Source: Micromonospora sp. WMMD1128 (GTDB taxonomy: Bacteria > Actinomycetota > Actinomycetes > Mycobacteriales > Micromonosporaceae). Taken from it: a stretch of DNA of 64,000 nucleotides. Location: positions 992,001 through 1,056,000 of the forward strand of contig NZ_CP114902.1 of the NCBI RefSeq assembly GCF_027497235.1. Reading direction: 5' to 3'. This document shows positions 9,002 to 17,294 of the stretch, piece after piece. Position 1 is the first letter of the stretch; the number at the start of each line of letters is the position of its first letter. Below the pieces are notes generated by a model. That model had not been told where the DNA came from. It saw only the letters and a list, made by a program, of their open reading frames with translations, and ran no database searches. A program made the position numbers and the translations under genes.

Positions 9002-9899
9002 GCCGCTCCGCCGGCTCGGCGGCCTGGTCCGCAGGCGAAGCGGCGCGGTCCACCGGCGAAGCGGCGCGGTCCACCGGCGAAGCCCCCCGGTCCACCGGAT
9101 CGGCGGCGCGGTCCACGGGCACGCGCGGGCCGTCCAGGCCGGCGCGGCGGCGGGCCTCCCGGCGCGCCACCCAGCCGTAGCCGACCAGGCTCATCACCGC
9201 GAAGATCCACCACTGCCACACGTAGCCGAAGTTCTGCCAGTTGTTGGTGTGCCCGATCGGCACCGCCTGGAAGGCCGGGTCGGCGGCCGGGGTCTGCCCG
9301 TCCAGCAGCACGTATCCGCCGGTCACCGGGTAGGGCAACTGCTTCGCCAGGCGGGCGATGTCGATCCGCCGGGCCTCCAGCTTGCCGTCCCGCCGGGCGA
9401 CGCCACCGCCGCCGCTCTCGCTGCCCACCACCCGGCCGGTGACGGTCACCTCGCCGGTGGGCGCCGCCGGCACCGCGGGCTGGACGGTCGCGGCGCCGCC
9501 CGGGACCGGTGGGATCCAGCCGCGGTCCACGAGCACCGCGCTGCCGTCGGCCAGGACCAGCGGGGTCAGCACCTCGAAGCCGACGGTGCTGTCGACGGTC
9601 CGGCCGCGGACCAGGACGACGTTGGCGCTGTCGTAGCGGCCGGTGGCGGTGACCCGGCTCCAGGTGAGCCGCTCGGCCGGGGCGGGGCCCACGTTGCCGG
9701 GGCCGCCGGCCGGCGCGGGCAGCGCGTCACGCAGCGGCGCGGGGGTCATGGTGGCGCCGGCGTCGATCCGGTCGTTGATCGCCGTCCGGCCGTGGTAGCG
9801 GTCCAGTTGCCAGTTGCCGAGGAACACCATCACCGCGGCGGCCACCAGCGTCAGCGCCAGGTAGCCGAGCCAGCGCGGGGTCAGCAGGAACCGGTACAC
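8991..9899 (-). CDS. SURF1-family membrane protein with repeat tail
   Basis: SURF1 proteins help assemble the aa3 cytochrome oxidase haem centre. About 302 aa from GTG 9899 (MYRFLLTPRWLGYLAL); an upstream GTG at 9932 would add 11 residues. The first membrane helix is at about 11-29 and the second near the C-terminus (WQWWIFAVMSLVGYGWV), with a periplasmic domain holding VDRGWIPP between them. After the second helix comes a cytoplasmic tail made of about five degenerate PVDRAAS-like heptads, encoded by near-identical tandem repeats around 9040-9120. The first helix is followed by GNWQLDRYHGR, the usual family signature. Confidence 0.9.
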   Translation of the reverse strand: MYRFLLTPRWLGYLALTLVAAAVMVFLGNWQLDRYHGRTAINDRIDAGATMTPAPLRDALPAPAGGPGNVGPAPAERLTWSRVTATGRYDSANVVLVRGRTVDSTVGFEVLTPLVLADGSAVLVDRGWIPPVPGGAATVQPAVPAAPTGEVTVTGRVVGSESGGGGVARRDGKLEARRIDIARLAKQLPYPVTGGYVLLDGQTPAADPAFQAVPIGHTNNWQNFGYVWQWWIFAVMSLVGYGWVARREARRRAGLDGPRVPVDRAADPVDRGASPVDRAASPVDRAASPADQAAEPAERLSR

Positions 9900-10030
9900 G
9901 ATTGCCAAGGCTACCCGTATGAGCGGGCACACTTCCGCGGCCGGGCGGGAAAGCGACGGCGGGCGGACCGCGTAGACCGCACCGGGCGGGTAGGGTCACG
10001 CGGGCGGAAATCCCCGGGACCCAGGAGTCG

Positions 10031-11404
10031 ATGATGACCGACGTGCCGCGCGTCGTGCTGAGCGCGCCCTCCTCGGGGCACGGCACCGGCGCACTCTCCC
10101 TCGGCCTGCTCGCGGCCCTCGGTGACCGAGGGCTGGCGGTGGCCGGGTTCAAGGTCGGGCCGGACCAGGTGGACGCGGCGTACCTCGGGCTGGCCGCCGG
10201 CCGTCCCGGCCGCACGCTCGACCCCCGGCTGGTCGGCCCGGAGCGGATCGCCCCGCTCTTCGCGCACGGCGCGGCCGGGGCCGGGTTCGCGCTGGTCCAG
10301 GGCACCATGGGGCTCTACGACTCGGTGGCCGGTCGGCCGGAGAGCGAGTCCACCGCCGCCGTCGCCACCGCGCTGCGCAGCCCGGTGGTGCTGGTGGTGG
10401 ACGTGGCCGCGATGGGCCAGTCGGTGGCCGCGCTCGTGCACGGCTTCCGGGCGTACGACGAGCAGCTCTGGCTGGGCGGCGTGATCCTCAACCGGGTGGC
10501 TTCACCGCGACACGAGACGTTGCTGCGCGAGGCGCTCGACGACGTCGGGGTGCCGGTCTACGGCGCGCTGCGCCGGCACGAGCTGCCCCCGGTGCTGCCG
10601 GCCCGCCGGCACGGCACGGCGCCTGTGGTGCGCGGTGACGCCGAGGCCGAGCGCGGGGTGCGCCGCCTCGGTGAGGCGGTGGCCGCCACGGTCGACCTGG
10701 ACCGGCTGCTGACGCTTGCCCGCTCGGCGCCCGCGTTGACCGTCGAGCCCTGGTCGCCGGAGCCGGCGGAGGGGCCGGCCACGTCCGCCGAGCGGCCGGT
10801 GGTCGCGCTCGCCGGCGGCCCGGCCGGCAGCTACAGCCACCCCGAGACCGCCGAGCTGCTGCGCGCCGCCGGGGTCGAGGTGGTCACGCTCGACCCGCTG
10901 CGCGACGAGGCGCTGCCCGCCGGGACCCGCGCGCTCGTCGTCGGTGGCGGGCTTCCGGAGGCGTACGCGGAGCAGCTCTCCACCAACCGCCGGCTCTGCA
11001 TCGCGGTGGCCGAGCTGGCCCGCTCGGGCCGCCCGGTGGTCGCCGAGGGCGCGGGCCTGCTCTGGTTGGCCCGGGAGTTGGACGGCCAGCCGATGTGCGG
11101 GGTGCTCGACGCGGTCGGCACGGTCCGGGACGGCCTGGTGGTCGGCTACCGGGAGGCGACCGCGGTCACCGGCAGCGTGGTGGCGCCGGCGGGCGTCACG
11201 GTGACCGGGCACAAGCAGCACGCCGCCGTGCTCACCCCGCGGGCCGGTGACCGGCCGGCGTGGCAGTGGGGCGGCGGCACCCCGGAGGGCTTCGTGCGCC
11301 AGGCCGTGCACGCTTCCCAGCTCGTGCCGCACTGGGCCGCGCTCCCCGGCATCGCCCACCGCCTGGCAACCGCCGCCGCAGCCCCCACCCCCACCCCAGC
11401 CTGA
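10031..11404 (+). CDS. CobB/CbiA-family protein lacking expected active-site residues
   Basis: 457 aa with the two-domain layout of cobyrinate a,c-diamide synthase. The motifs I know as conserved in the family are altered. The P-loop reads SSGHGTGALS with no GKT; the family's KVGPDYIDP is KVGPDQVDA; EGVMGLYDG is QGTMGLYDS; and in the glutaminase domain the nucleophile region AECAGLL is AEGAGLL (Gly340 where Cys is expected). The downstream LDGQPMCGVL segment and GHKQH are kept. So it is a CobB homologue by descent, but glutaminase and probably synthetase activity look lost. It may have a changed role, or the true CobB may lie elsewhere. The start ATG 10031 has GGAG 8 bases upstream. Confidence 0.85.
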   Translation: MMTDVPRVVLSAPSSGHGTGALSLGLLAALGDRGLAVAGFKVGPDQVDAAYLGLAAGRPGRTLDPRLVGPERIAPLFAHGAAGAGFALVQGTMGLYDSVAGRPESESTAAVATALRSPVVLVVDVAAMGQSVAALVHGFRAYDEQLWLGGVILNRVASPRHETLLREALDDVGVPVYGALRRHELPPVLPARRHGTAPVVRGDAEAERGVRRLGEAVAATVDLDRLLTLARSAPALTVEPWSPEPAEGPATSAERPVVALAGGPAGSYSHPETAELLRAAGVEVVTLDPLRDEALPAGTRALVVGGGLPEAYAEQLSTNRRLCIAVAELARSGRPVVAEGAGLLWLARELDGQPMCGVLDAVGTVRDGLVVGYREATAVTGSVVAPAGVTVTGHKQHAAVLTPRAGDRPAWQWGGGTPEGFVRQAVHASQLVPHWAALPGIAHRLATAAAAPTPTPA

Positions 11405-11436
11405 CCCCGCCCGGCCGCCCGCCCGGGGCGGCGACG

Positions 11437-11494
11437 TCGATCAAGGAGTTCGCGTCGGGGATCAGGTGGTCCCGGACGCAAACTCCTTGATCAA
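11437..11494. terminator. Long palindrome between convergent genes, possible bidirectional terminator
   Basis: Arms 11439-11456 and 11475-11492 match in 17 of 18 positions (outer GATCAAGGAG / CTCCTTGATC), with a second small GGGA/TCCC pairing inside. It lies between the stops of the convergent CobB-like and penicillin-binding protein genes. The shape is like the palindrome at 7287, though the sequence differs. There is no T-run, so a role as terminator is inferred from position. Confidence 0.6.
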
Positions 11495-11528
11495 CTGACC
11501 CGGGCGCACCCCCGGGCAGACCGAGAGG

Positions 11529-13661
11529 TCAGCCGACGATCTGGTCGGAGGGCGGGGTGAACTGGCGGGTGGGCTGGCCCTTCAGGGCGTCGCGCAGCGT
11601 CTGCGCCACCGCGTTCACCGGGACCTGGGACTGGCCGTCGCCCACCGCGTTGAACGGATTGTCCGGATCGGCGATGAAGCTCGCCGCCGCCAGCTCCGGC
11701 GTGTAGCCGACGAACCACGCCGACCGGGTGCTGTCCGTGGTGCCGGTCTTGCCGGCGACCGGCCGGCCGACCGTCTTCCGGACGCTGTCCGCCGTCGACC
11801 AGCCGCCGCAGCTCCCCTTGGCCGGGGTGTCGCCGGTCGGGCAGCGCGCCGCGTCGGTGGCCGCCCGGGCGGCGTCGGCGCTCACGACCTGACGGCACCG
11901 GGGCTTGGCCACCTCCCGCTGCACCCCACCCGGGGTGGACCAGGTGGCCGGCGTGCCGTCCCGGTTCATGATCGCGTTGACCGGGATCGCCTCGCAGTAG
12001 CGCCCGTCGGCCGCCACGGCCGCGTACGCGTTCGCCATCTCCAGCGGGGTGGCGTCGGAGACGCCGAGCGTGAACGCGCCCCACTTCTTCGCCTTGCCCG
12101 GTGACGCCTGCTCCTTGTCCACGTCGGTGCGCCAGCGCAGCCCCAACTGCTCGGCCAGGCGCACCCCGGCGTCCGCGCCCACCTTCTCCTCCAGTTGGAC
12201 GAAGTAGGTGTTCACCGACTTGCCGAACCCGGACCACATGGTCTGCCGGCCGGTCATCGCGGCGCTGGCGTTCGACGGCGCCCACCCGTCGTAGACCGCG
12301 GACTGGTACTTGTACGGCGAGTCGTACGCGGTGGACAGCGGCATCCCGGCGTTGAGCGCGGCGAGCATCGGGAACATCTTGAACGTCGAGCCGGCCTGGT
12401 AGCCGGGGAGCGTCCCACCGCCGAGCAGCGGCGCCACCGTGTTCGGGTAGTTCGCCTTGACCTTCGGGCCGGCCTCCGGATTCGAGCTGTTCGGGTTCTC
12501 GGCCAGGTCCAGCGAGTAGTTCCGGTTCACCGCCATCGCCTTGATCCGCCCGGTGCCGGGTTCGGCGACCACGATCCCGTTGGCGAACGGGCTGCCGGTG
12601 TTGTCCTTTGCGCCCACATTCTTCTCGGCCGCCGCCTGGGCCTTCGGGTCGAGCGCGAGCACGATCCGGTAGCCGCCGCGACGCAGCTTGTCCATCCGTT
12701 CCAGGCGGTTCTCGCCGAACGCGGGCTGCGCGCTCCACCAGTTCTTCAGATAGTCGCAGTAGAAGCCCCAACTCCGGTGCGCGCCGTCGATCGCGGCGCA
12801 GTCGTTCGGCGGGTCGGTCAGCTTCAGCGTGATCGGCTGGGCCTTGGCCGACGCGGCGGCGTCCGGCGACAGGTATCCGAGGCGGGACATGTTGTCCAGC
12901 ACGTAGTTGCGCCGGGCGGTGGCGTCCTTCTGGTCGGAGGTGATCGGGTCGTACTCCGACGGGGACTTGACCAGCCCGGCCAGCGTGGCGGCCTCGACCG
13001 GGCTGAGCGTGGCGGGTGTCTTCGAGAAGAAGATCTGCGAGGCGGCGTAGATCCCGTACGCGCGGTGGCCGAAGTAGGCCGAGTTGAGGTAGCGCTCCAG
13101 GATCTGGTCCTTGGTCAGGTGCTTCTCGATGTCGAGCGCCATGCGCATCTCCTTGACCTTGCGCAGGCTGGTCTGCTGGGTGGCCTCCTGGACCTCCTTC
13201 GGGGTGCTGGCGCTGTCCCGCAGGGCCATCCGGACGTACTGCATGGTGAGGGTGGAGGCGCCCTGGGAGACACCGCCGGAGCGGGCGTTGGAGACGAAGG
13301 CGCGCGCCACGCCCTTCGGGTCGACGCCGTGGTGCTGGTAGAAGCGGTTGTCCTCGGCGGCGACGATCGCCTGCTGGATGTTCGGCGACATGTTCTCGAT
13401 CTTGGTGTACTGCCGGTACTCCTCGTAGAACATGGTCAGCACGGTCCGGCCGTCGGGCGCGTAGACGTACGAGGTCTCGGCCGGCAGGGCGGTCTTGAGG
13501 ATGCTCGTCTTCTGCTGCACGGCGTGCGCGGTGGCCTTCGCGCCGATGCCGGTAGCGGCGGCCAGCGGGTACATCGCGGCGGCGACGACGATGCCGGCGA
13601 TCAGCCCGGCGCGTAGGAGGGGCACGGCACGACCAGCAGAGGCAAGGGGTCGGTTGCTCAC
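11529..13661 (-). CDS. Bifunctional class A penicillin-binding protein
   Basis: 710-aa peptidoglycan synthase anchored by one N-terminal membrane helix (about 13-37). The transglycosylase domain (about 75-260) has the catalytic glutamate in AAEDNRFYQHHG (Glu103), GASTLTMQ and the KEMRMALDIE segment. The transpeptidase domain (about 355-690) has SxxK at GSTFK (Ser425, Lys428), SVN at 482-484 and KTGTT at 638-642, so both activities look intact. There is no PASTA domain. The gene is monocistronic and its start faces cobC, with a perfect 19-bp palindrome between them that could control either gene. Confidence 0.95.
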   Translation of the reverse strand: MSNRPLASAGRAVPLLRAGLIAGIVVAAAMYPLAAATGIGAKATAHAVQQKTSILKTALPAETSYVYAPDGRTVLTMFYEEYRQYTKIENMSPNIQQAIVAAEDNRFYQHHGVDPKGVARAFVSNARSGGVSQGASTLTMQYVRMALRDSASTPKEVQEATQQTSLRKVKEMRMALDIEKHLTKDQILERYLNSAYFGHRAYGIYAASQIFFSKTPATLSPVEAATLAGLVKSPSEYDPITSDQKDATARRNYVLDNMSRLGYLSPDAAASAKAQPITLKLTDPPNDCAAIDGAHRSWGFYCDYLKNWWSAQPAFGENRLERMDKLRRGGYRIVLALDPKAQAAAEKNVGAKDNTGSPFANGIVVAEPGTGRIKAMAVNRNYSLDLAENPNSSNPEAGPKVKANYPNTVAPLLGGGTLPGYQAGSTFKMFPMLAALNAGMPLSTAYDSPYKYQSAVYDGWAPSNASAAMTGRQTMWSGFGKSVNTYFVQLEEKVGADAGVRLAEQLGLRWRTDVDKEQASPGKAKKWGAFTLGVSDATPLEMANAYAAVAADGRYCEAIPVNAIMNRDGTPATWSTPGGVQREVAKPRCRQVVSADAARAATDAARCPTGDTPAKGSCGGWSTADSVRKTVGRPVAGKTGTTDSTRSAWFVGYTPELAAASFIADPDNPFNAVGDGQSQVPVNAVAQTLRDALKGQPTRQFTPPSDQIVG

Positions 13662-13676
13662 TGGGTCAAGCTATGA

Positions 13677-13695
13677 CATTTCCGATTCGGAAATG
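13677..13695. promoter_or_regulatory. Perfect 19-bp palindrome, candidate operator
   Basis: CATTTCCGATTCGGAAATG is a 9-1-9 perfect inverted repeat, AT-rich for this genome, and lies 16 bases upstream of the penicillin-binding protein start and 88 bases upstream of cobC. Size and symmetry fit a dimeric repressor site. The regulator is unknown. Confidence 0.5.
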
Positions 13696-13782
13696 AGAAG
13701 AATTCATAAACGGGTGGGCCGTGACGCGACGCACGCCCGGATGCGCTGTCCCGGGCGGCGGCTTCCCGGCAGGATCGCGGTC

Positions 13783-14928
13783 ATGCCCGCAACACCGACC
13801 GGGACCGTCGCCGCGACGGTGACGCCCGCCGCGCCCGCCGAGCCCATCGCGCCTGCCGGGCACACAGCGCCCGCCGCGCCCGCCGAGCCCGACCTGGGCC
13901 ACCACGGGGACGCCGAGGTCACGCCCGGCCTGGTGGACCTGGCCGTCAACGTGCGCCGCGCGCCGATGCCCGACTGGCTGGCCGACCCGCTCACCGCCGC
14001 GCTCGGCGAACTGGCCGCGTACCCGGACCCGGCGCCCGCCCGCGCCGCCGTCGGTCACCGACACGGGCGACCCCCGGAGGAGGTACTCCTCACCGCCGGC
14101 GCGGCCGAGGGTTTCGTGCTGATCGCCCGCGCGCTGCGCGACGCCCGCCACCCGATCGTGGTGCACCCGCAGTTCACCGAGCCGGAGGCCGCCCTACGCG
14201 CCGCCGGCCACCGGGTGGACCGGGTGCTGCTCGACCCGGCCGACGGGTTCCGCCTCGACCCGGCCCGGATCCCCGCCGACGCCGACCTGGTCATGGTCGG
14301 CAACCCCACCAACCCGACGTCGGTGCTGCATCCGGCGGACACGATCGCCGCGCTGGCCCGCCCCGGCCGGGTGCTCGTGGTGGACGAGGCGTTCGCCGAC
14401 ACCACGATCGCTCCCGGCGCCGACGGCGAGCCCGAGTCGCTCGCCGCCCGCCGCGACCTGCCCGGCCTCGTGGTGGTCCGCAGCCTCACCAAGACCTGGG
14501 GGCTGGCCGGGCTGCGGATCGGCTACCTGCTCGGCGACGCCGGGCTGCTGGCCCGGTTCGCCGCCGCCCAGCCGCTCTGGGCCGTCTCCACCCCGGCGCT
14601 CGCCGCCGCCACCGCATGCGCCGCGCCGGTCGCCGTCGCGGCCGAACGCGCGATCGCCGCCGCACTCGCCGCCGACCGCGACCACCTGGTCACCGGCGTG
14701 TCCGGCCTGCCCGGGGTACGCGTGGCGGGGCAGCCGGCAAGCGCCTTCGTCCTGATCCACACCCCCGGCGCCGCGGCGGTGCGGGACCGCCTGCGCGAGC
14801 AGGGCTGGGCGGTACGCCGGGGCGACACGTTCCCCGGCCTCGGGCCGGACTGGCTCCGGATCGCGGTGCGCGACCCGGCCACCACCGACGCGTTCATCGA
14901 CACGCTGGCACGGATCCTGGAGGCATGA
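13783..14928 (+). CDS. cobC: CobC-type PLP-dependent aminotransferase/decarboxylase
   Basis: 381 aa. Histidinol-phosphate aminotransferase fold, related to the Rv2231c/CobC group tied to the aminopropanol side of B12 synthesis. An Ala/Pro-rich leader of about 40 residues precedes the enzyme. Key elements: DLAVNVRRAP, VMVGNPTNPTSVL, LVVDEAFAD and VVRSLTKTWGLAGLRIGYLL, which carries the PLP lysine. There is no fused phosphatase domain. Its stop overlaps the cobT start (ATGATG at 14925), so the order cobC-cobT-cobA is one operon. Whether it acts as threonine-phosphate decarboxylase or otherwise is not certain. Confidence 0.85.
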   Translation: MPATPTGTVAATVTPAAPAEPIAPAGHTAPAAPAEPDLGHHGDAEVTPGLVDLAVNVRRAPMPDWLADPLTAALGELAAYPDPAPARAAVGHRHGRPPEEVLLTAGAAEGFVLIARALRDARHPIVVHPQFTEPEAALRAAGHRVDRVLLDPADGFRLDPARIPADADLVMVGNPTNPTSVLHPADTIAALARPGRVLVVDEAFADTTIAPGADGEPESLAARRDLPGLVVVRSLTKTWGLAGLRIGYLLGDAGLLARFAAAQPLWAVSTPALAAATACAAPVAVAAERAIAAALAADRDHLVTGVSGLPGVRVAGQPASAFVLIHTPGAAAVRDRLREQGWAVRRGDTFPGLGPDWLRIAVRDPATTDAFIDTLARILEA

Positions 14929-16010
14929 TGCTGGAGTCCACCGTCGCGGCGATCCGGCCGCTGGACGAGACCGCCATGGCGGCGGCCCGCGAGCTCCAGG
15001 GCCGGCTGACCAAGCCCCCCGGCTCGCTCGGCGCCCTGGAACCGCTCTCGGAGCGCCTGGCCGGGCTGGCCGGGGCCTGCCCGCCGCCGCTGCCCGGGCC
15101 GGCTGCGGTGGCGATCTTCGCGGGCGACCACGGGGTGCACGCCCAGGGCGTCAGCCCGTGGCCGCAGGAGGTCACCGCCCAGATGATCGGCAACTTCCTG
15201 GCCGGCGGCGCGGTGGTCAACGCGTTCGCCCGGCAGGCCGGCGCCTCGGTCACCGTGGTGGACGTCGGCGTGGCCACCCCGCTCGCGCCCGCCGATCTCG
15301 TGGCGACGCCCGCCGATCCGGTCGGGCCGCGCCTGGTGGCGGCGAACGTGCGCGCCGGCACCCGGGACCTGACGGTCACCGCCGCGCTCACCCGGGACGA
15401 GACCCGGGCGGCGGTGGAGACCGGCATCCGGATCGCCGGCGAACTTGTCGACGCCGGCGCGGGCATCCTGCTCACCGGCGACATGGGCATCGGCAACACC
15501 ACCCCGGCCGCCGCGCTCGTCGCCGCGTTCACCGGCGTGGACGCGGCGGCGGCGACCGGCCGGGGCACCGGGGTGGACGACGGGACGTACGCCCGCAAGG
15601 TCGACGTGGTGCGGGCCGCGCTGGAGCGGCACGCGCCCGACCCGGCCGACCCGCTCGGTGTCCTCGCGGCGGTCGGCGGGCTGGAGCACGCCGCGCTGGC
15701 CGGGCTGATCCTCGGCGCTGCCGCGCGCCGGGTGCCGGTGCTGCTCGACGGCGTGATCGCGGTGAGCGCCGCGCTCGCCGCCGCCGCGTTCGCGCCGGAC
15801 GCCGTGGGCGCCATGGTGGCCGGGCACCGCAGCGCCGAGCCGGGCGCCACGGTGGCGCTGCGGCACCTCGGGCTCGACCCGCTGATCGACCTGGGGCTGC
15901 GGCTCGGCGAGGGGACCGGGGCGCTGCTCGCCCTGCCGGTGGTCACCGGGGCGGTCCGGGTGCTGCACGAGGTGGCCACGTTCGACGCGGCCGGGGTGGC
16001 CGAGAAGTGA
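14925..16010 (+). CDS. cobT: Nicotinate-nucleotide-dimethylbenzimidazole phosphoribosyltransferase
   Basis: 361 aa, usual length. It makes alpha-ribazole phosphate, the lower-ligand precursor of cobalamin, from nicotinate mononucleotide and DMB. Family signatures are LTKPPGSLGALEPL near the N-terminus, AVAIFAGDHGVHAQGVSPWP, LTGDMGIGNTTPAAAL and GHRSAEPGA, with the C-terminal glutamate region LGEGTGALLALP. It overlaps cobC upstream and cobA/cysG downstream by 4 bases each, so it is translationally coupled to both. Confidence 0.96.
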   Translation: MMLESTVAAIRPLDETAMAAARELQGRLTKPPGSLGALEPLSERLAGLAGACPPPLPGPAAVAIFAGDHGVHAQGVSPWPQEVTAQMIGNFLAGGAVVNAFARQAGASVTVVDVGVATPLAPADLVATPADPVGPRLVAANVRAGTRDLTVTAALTRDETRAAVETGIRIAGELVDAGAGILLTGDMGIGNTTPAAALVAAFTGVDAAAATGRGTGVDDGTYARKVDVVRAALERHAPDPADPLGVLAAVGGLEHAALAGLILGAAARRVPVLLDGVIAVSAALAAAAFAPDAVGAMVAGHRSAEPGATVALRHLGLDPLIDLGLRLGEGTGALLALPVVTGAVRVLHEVATFDAAGVAEK

Positions 16011-17242
16011 GCGAGCCGAGCCCGTACCCCCTGGGGTTGCGGCTGGCCGGCCGGCGGGTGGTCGTGGTGGGCGGGGGAGCGGTGGCCACCCGGCGGGTGC
16101 CCGCGCTGCTGGACGCCGGCGCGGACGTGCTGCTGGTGTCGCCCGAGCTGACCCCGGCGCTGCGCGCGCACGCCGACGCCGGGCGGCTGCGCTGGGAGCC
16201 GCGCCGGTTCGCCGCCGCTGATCTGGACGGCGCCTGGCTGGTGCAGGTGGCGGTGGACGACCGGGCCCCCGCGGCGGCGGTAAGCGCCGCCGCCGCCGAG
16301 CGCCGGATCTTCTGCGTCCGGGCCGACGACCGGGTGGCGGCCAGCGCGTGGACGCCCGCGGTGACCCGGCACGGCCCGGTCACGGTGGCCGTCCTGGGCG
16401 GCGGCGACCCCCGCCGCGCGACGCGCGTCCGCGACGCCATCCGCACCCTCCTCAGCGCAAGGAAGGGGCCCCGGTTAACGGATTCGGTAGAGGAGGGGGC
16501 CCCGCTTAACGCCTCCGGCGGGCGGGTGGCGCTCGTGGGTTCGGGGCCGGGTGACCCGGAGCTGATCACCGTGAAGGGCTGGCGGCTGCTCACCGAGGCC
16601 GACGTGGTGGTCGCCGACCGCCTCGTCCCCGGGCTGCTCCTGGACGAGTTGCGGCCGGACGTCGAGCTGGTCGACGCCTCGAAGATCCCGTACGGGCCGT
16701 CGCGCGCCCAGGAGGAGATCAACCGCATCCTGGTGGACCGTGCCAGGGCCGGCCGGGTCGTGGTCCGGCTCAAGGGCGGCGACCCGTACGTCTTCGGCCG
16801 GGGCGGCGAGGAACTGCTCGCCTGCGCCGAGGCGGGCGTGCCGGTGACCGTGGTGCCCGGGGTGACGAGCGCGATCGCGGTGCCCGGGGTGGCCGGGGTG
16901 CCGGTGACCCACCGGGCGGTGGCGCACGAGTTCACCGTGGTCTCCGGCCACGTCGCGCCGGACGCGCCGGCCTCGCTGGTCCACTGGGAGTCGCTGGCCG
17001 GGCTGCGCGGCACCCTGGTGATCCTGATGGGCCTGAAGAACCTGGCCGCGATCGCCGCCACGCTCATCGCGCACGGCAAGCCGCCGCACACCCCGGTCGC
17101 GGTGATCCAGGAGGGCACCACGGCGGCGCAGCGCACGCTCCGCTCCACGCTCGCCGCGGTCGCCGCCGACGTCGAGGCCGCCGCGTTCCGCCCACCGGCG
17201 ATCGTGGTCGTCGGCGACGTGGTGGACGCGCTGACCCGGTGA
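16007..17242 (+). CDS. cobA: Fused precorrin-2 dehydrogenase / uroporphyrinogen-III C-methyltransferase
   Basis: 411 aa, CysG-like. Residues about 1-148 form the NAD-binding precorrin-2 dehydrogenase/sirohaem part (VVVVGGGAVATRRVPALLDAGA). Residues about 172-411 form the SAM-dependent methyltransferase part (LVGSGPGDPELITVKG, RLKGGDPYVFGRGGEE, VVPGVTSAIAVPG). It converts uroporphyrinogen III to precorrin-2 and possibly on to sirohydrochlorin. The linker, residues about 150-168, is encoded by a whole copy of the 56-bp dispersed element, read through without a stop. GTG start inside the cobT stop region. Confidence 0.94.
   Translation: MSEPSPYPLGLRLAGRRVVVVGGGAVATRRVPALLDAGADVLLVSPELTPALRAHADAGRLRWEPRRFAAADLDGAWLVQVAVDDRAPAAAVSAAAAERRIFCVRADDRVAASAWTPAVTRHGPVTVAVLGGGDPRRATRVRDAIRTLLSARKGPRLTDSVEEGAPLNASGGRVALVGSGPGDPELITVKGWRLLTEADVVVADRLVPGLLLDELRPDVELVDASKIPYGPSRAQEEINRILVDRARAGRVVVRLKGGDPYVFGRGGEELLACAEAGVPVTVVPGVTSAIAVPGVAGVPVTHRAVAHEFTVVSGHVAPDAPASLVHWESLAGLRGTLVILMGLKNLAAIAATLIAHGKPPHTPVAVIQEGTTAAQRTLRSTLAAVAADVEAAAFRPPAIVVVGDVVDALTR
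16455..16510 (+). repeat. 56-bp GGGGCCCC/CTTAAC element, copy B, inside cobA
   Basis: Same length and 31-base half-unit spacing as the other four copies, but lying inside the coding region, where it encodes the linker between the two enzyme domains (RKGPRLTDSVEEGAPLN). It is the only intragenic copy in the window and keeps the frame open. Confidence 0.85.
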
Positions 17243-17249
17243 AACGCGG

Positions 17250-17282
17250 CGCGGCCCGGAACCGTGGTGGTCCCGGGCCGCG
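17250..17282. terminator. Bidirectional terminator hairpin
   Basis: A 10-bp perfect stem (CGCGGCCCGG at 17250 and its complement ending at 17282) with a 13-base loop lies between the convergent cobA and otsB stops. Confidence 0.7.
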
Positions 17283-17294
17283 TCACGTTCTCGG

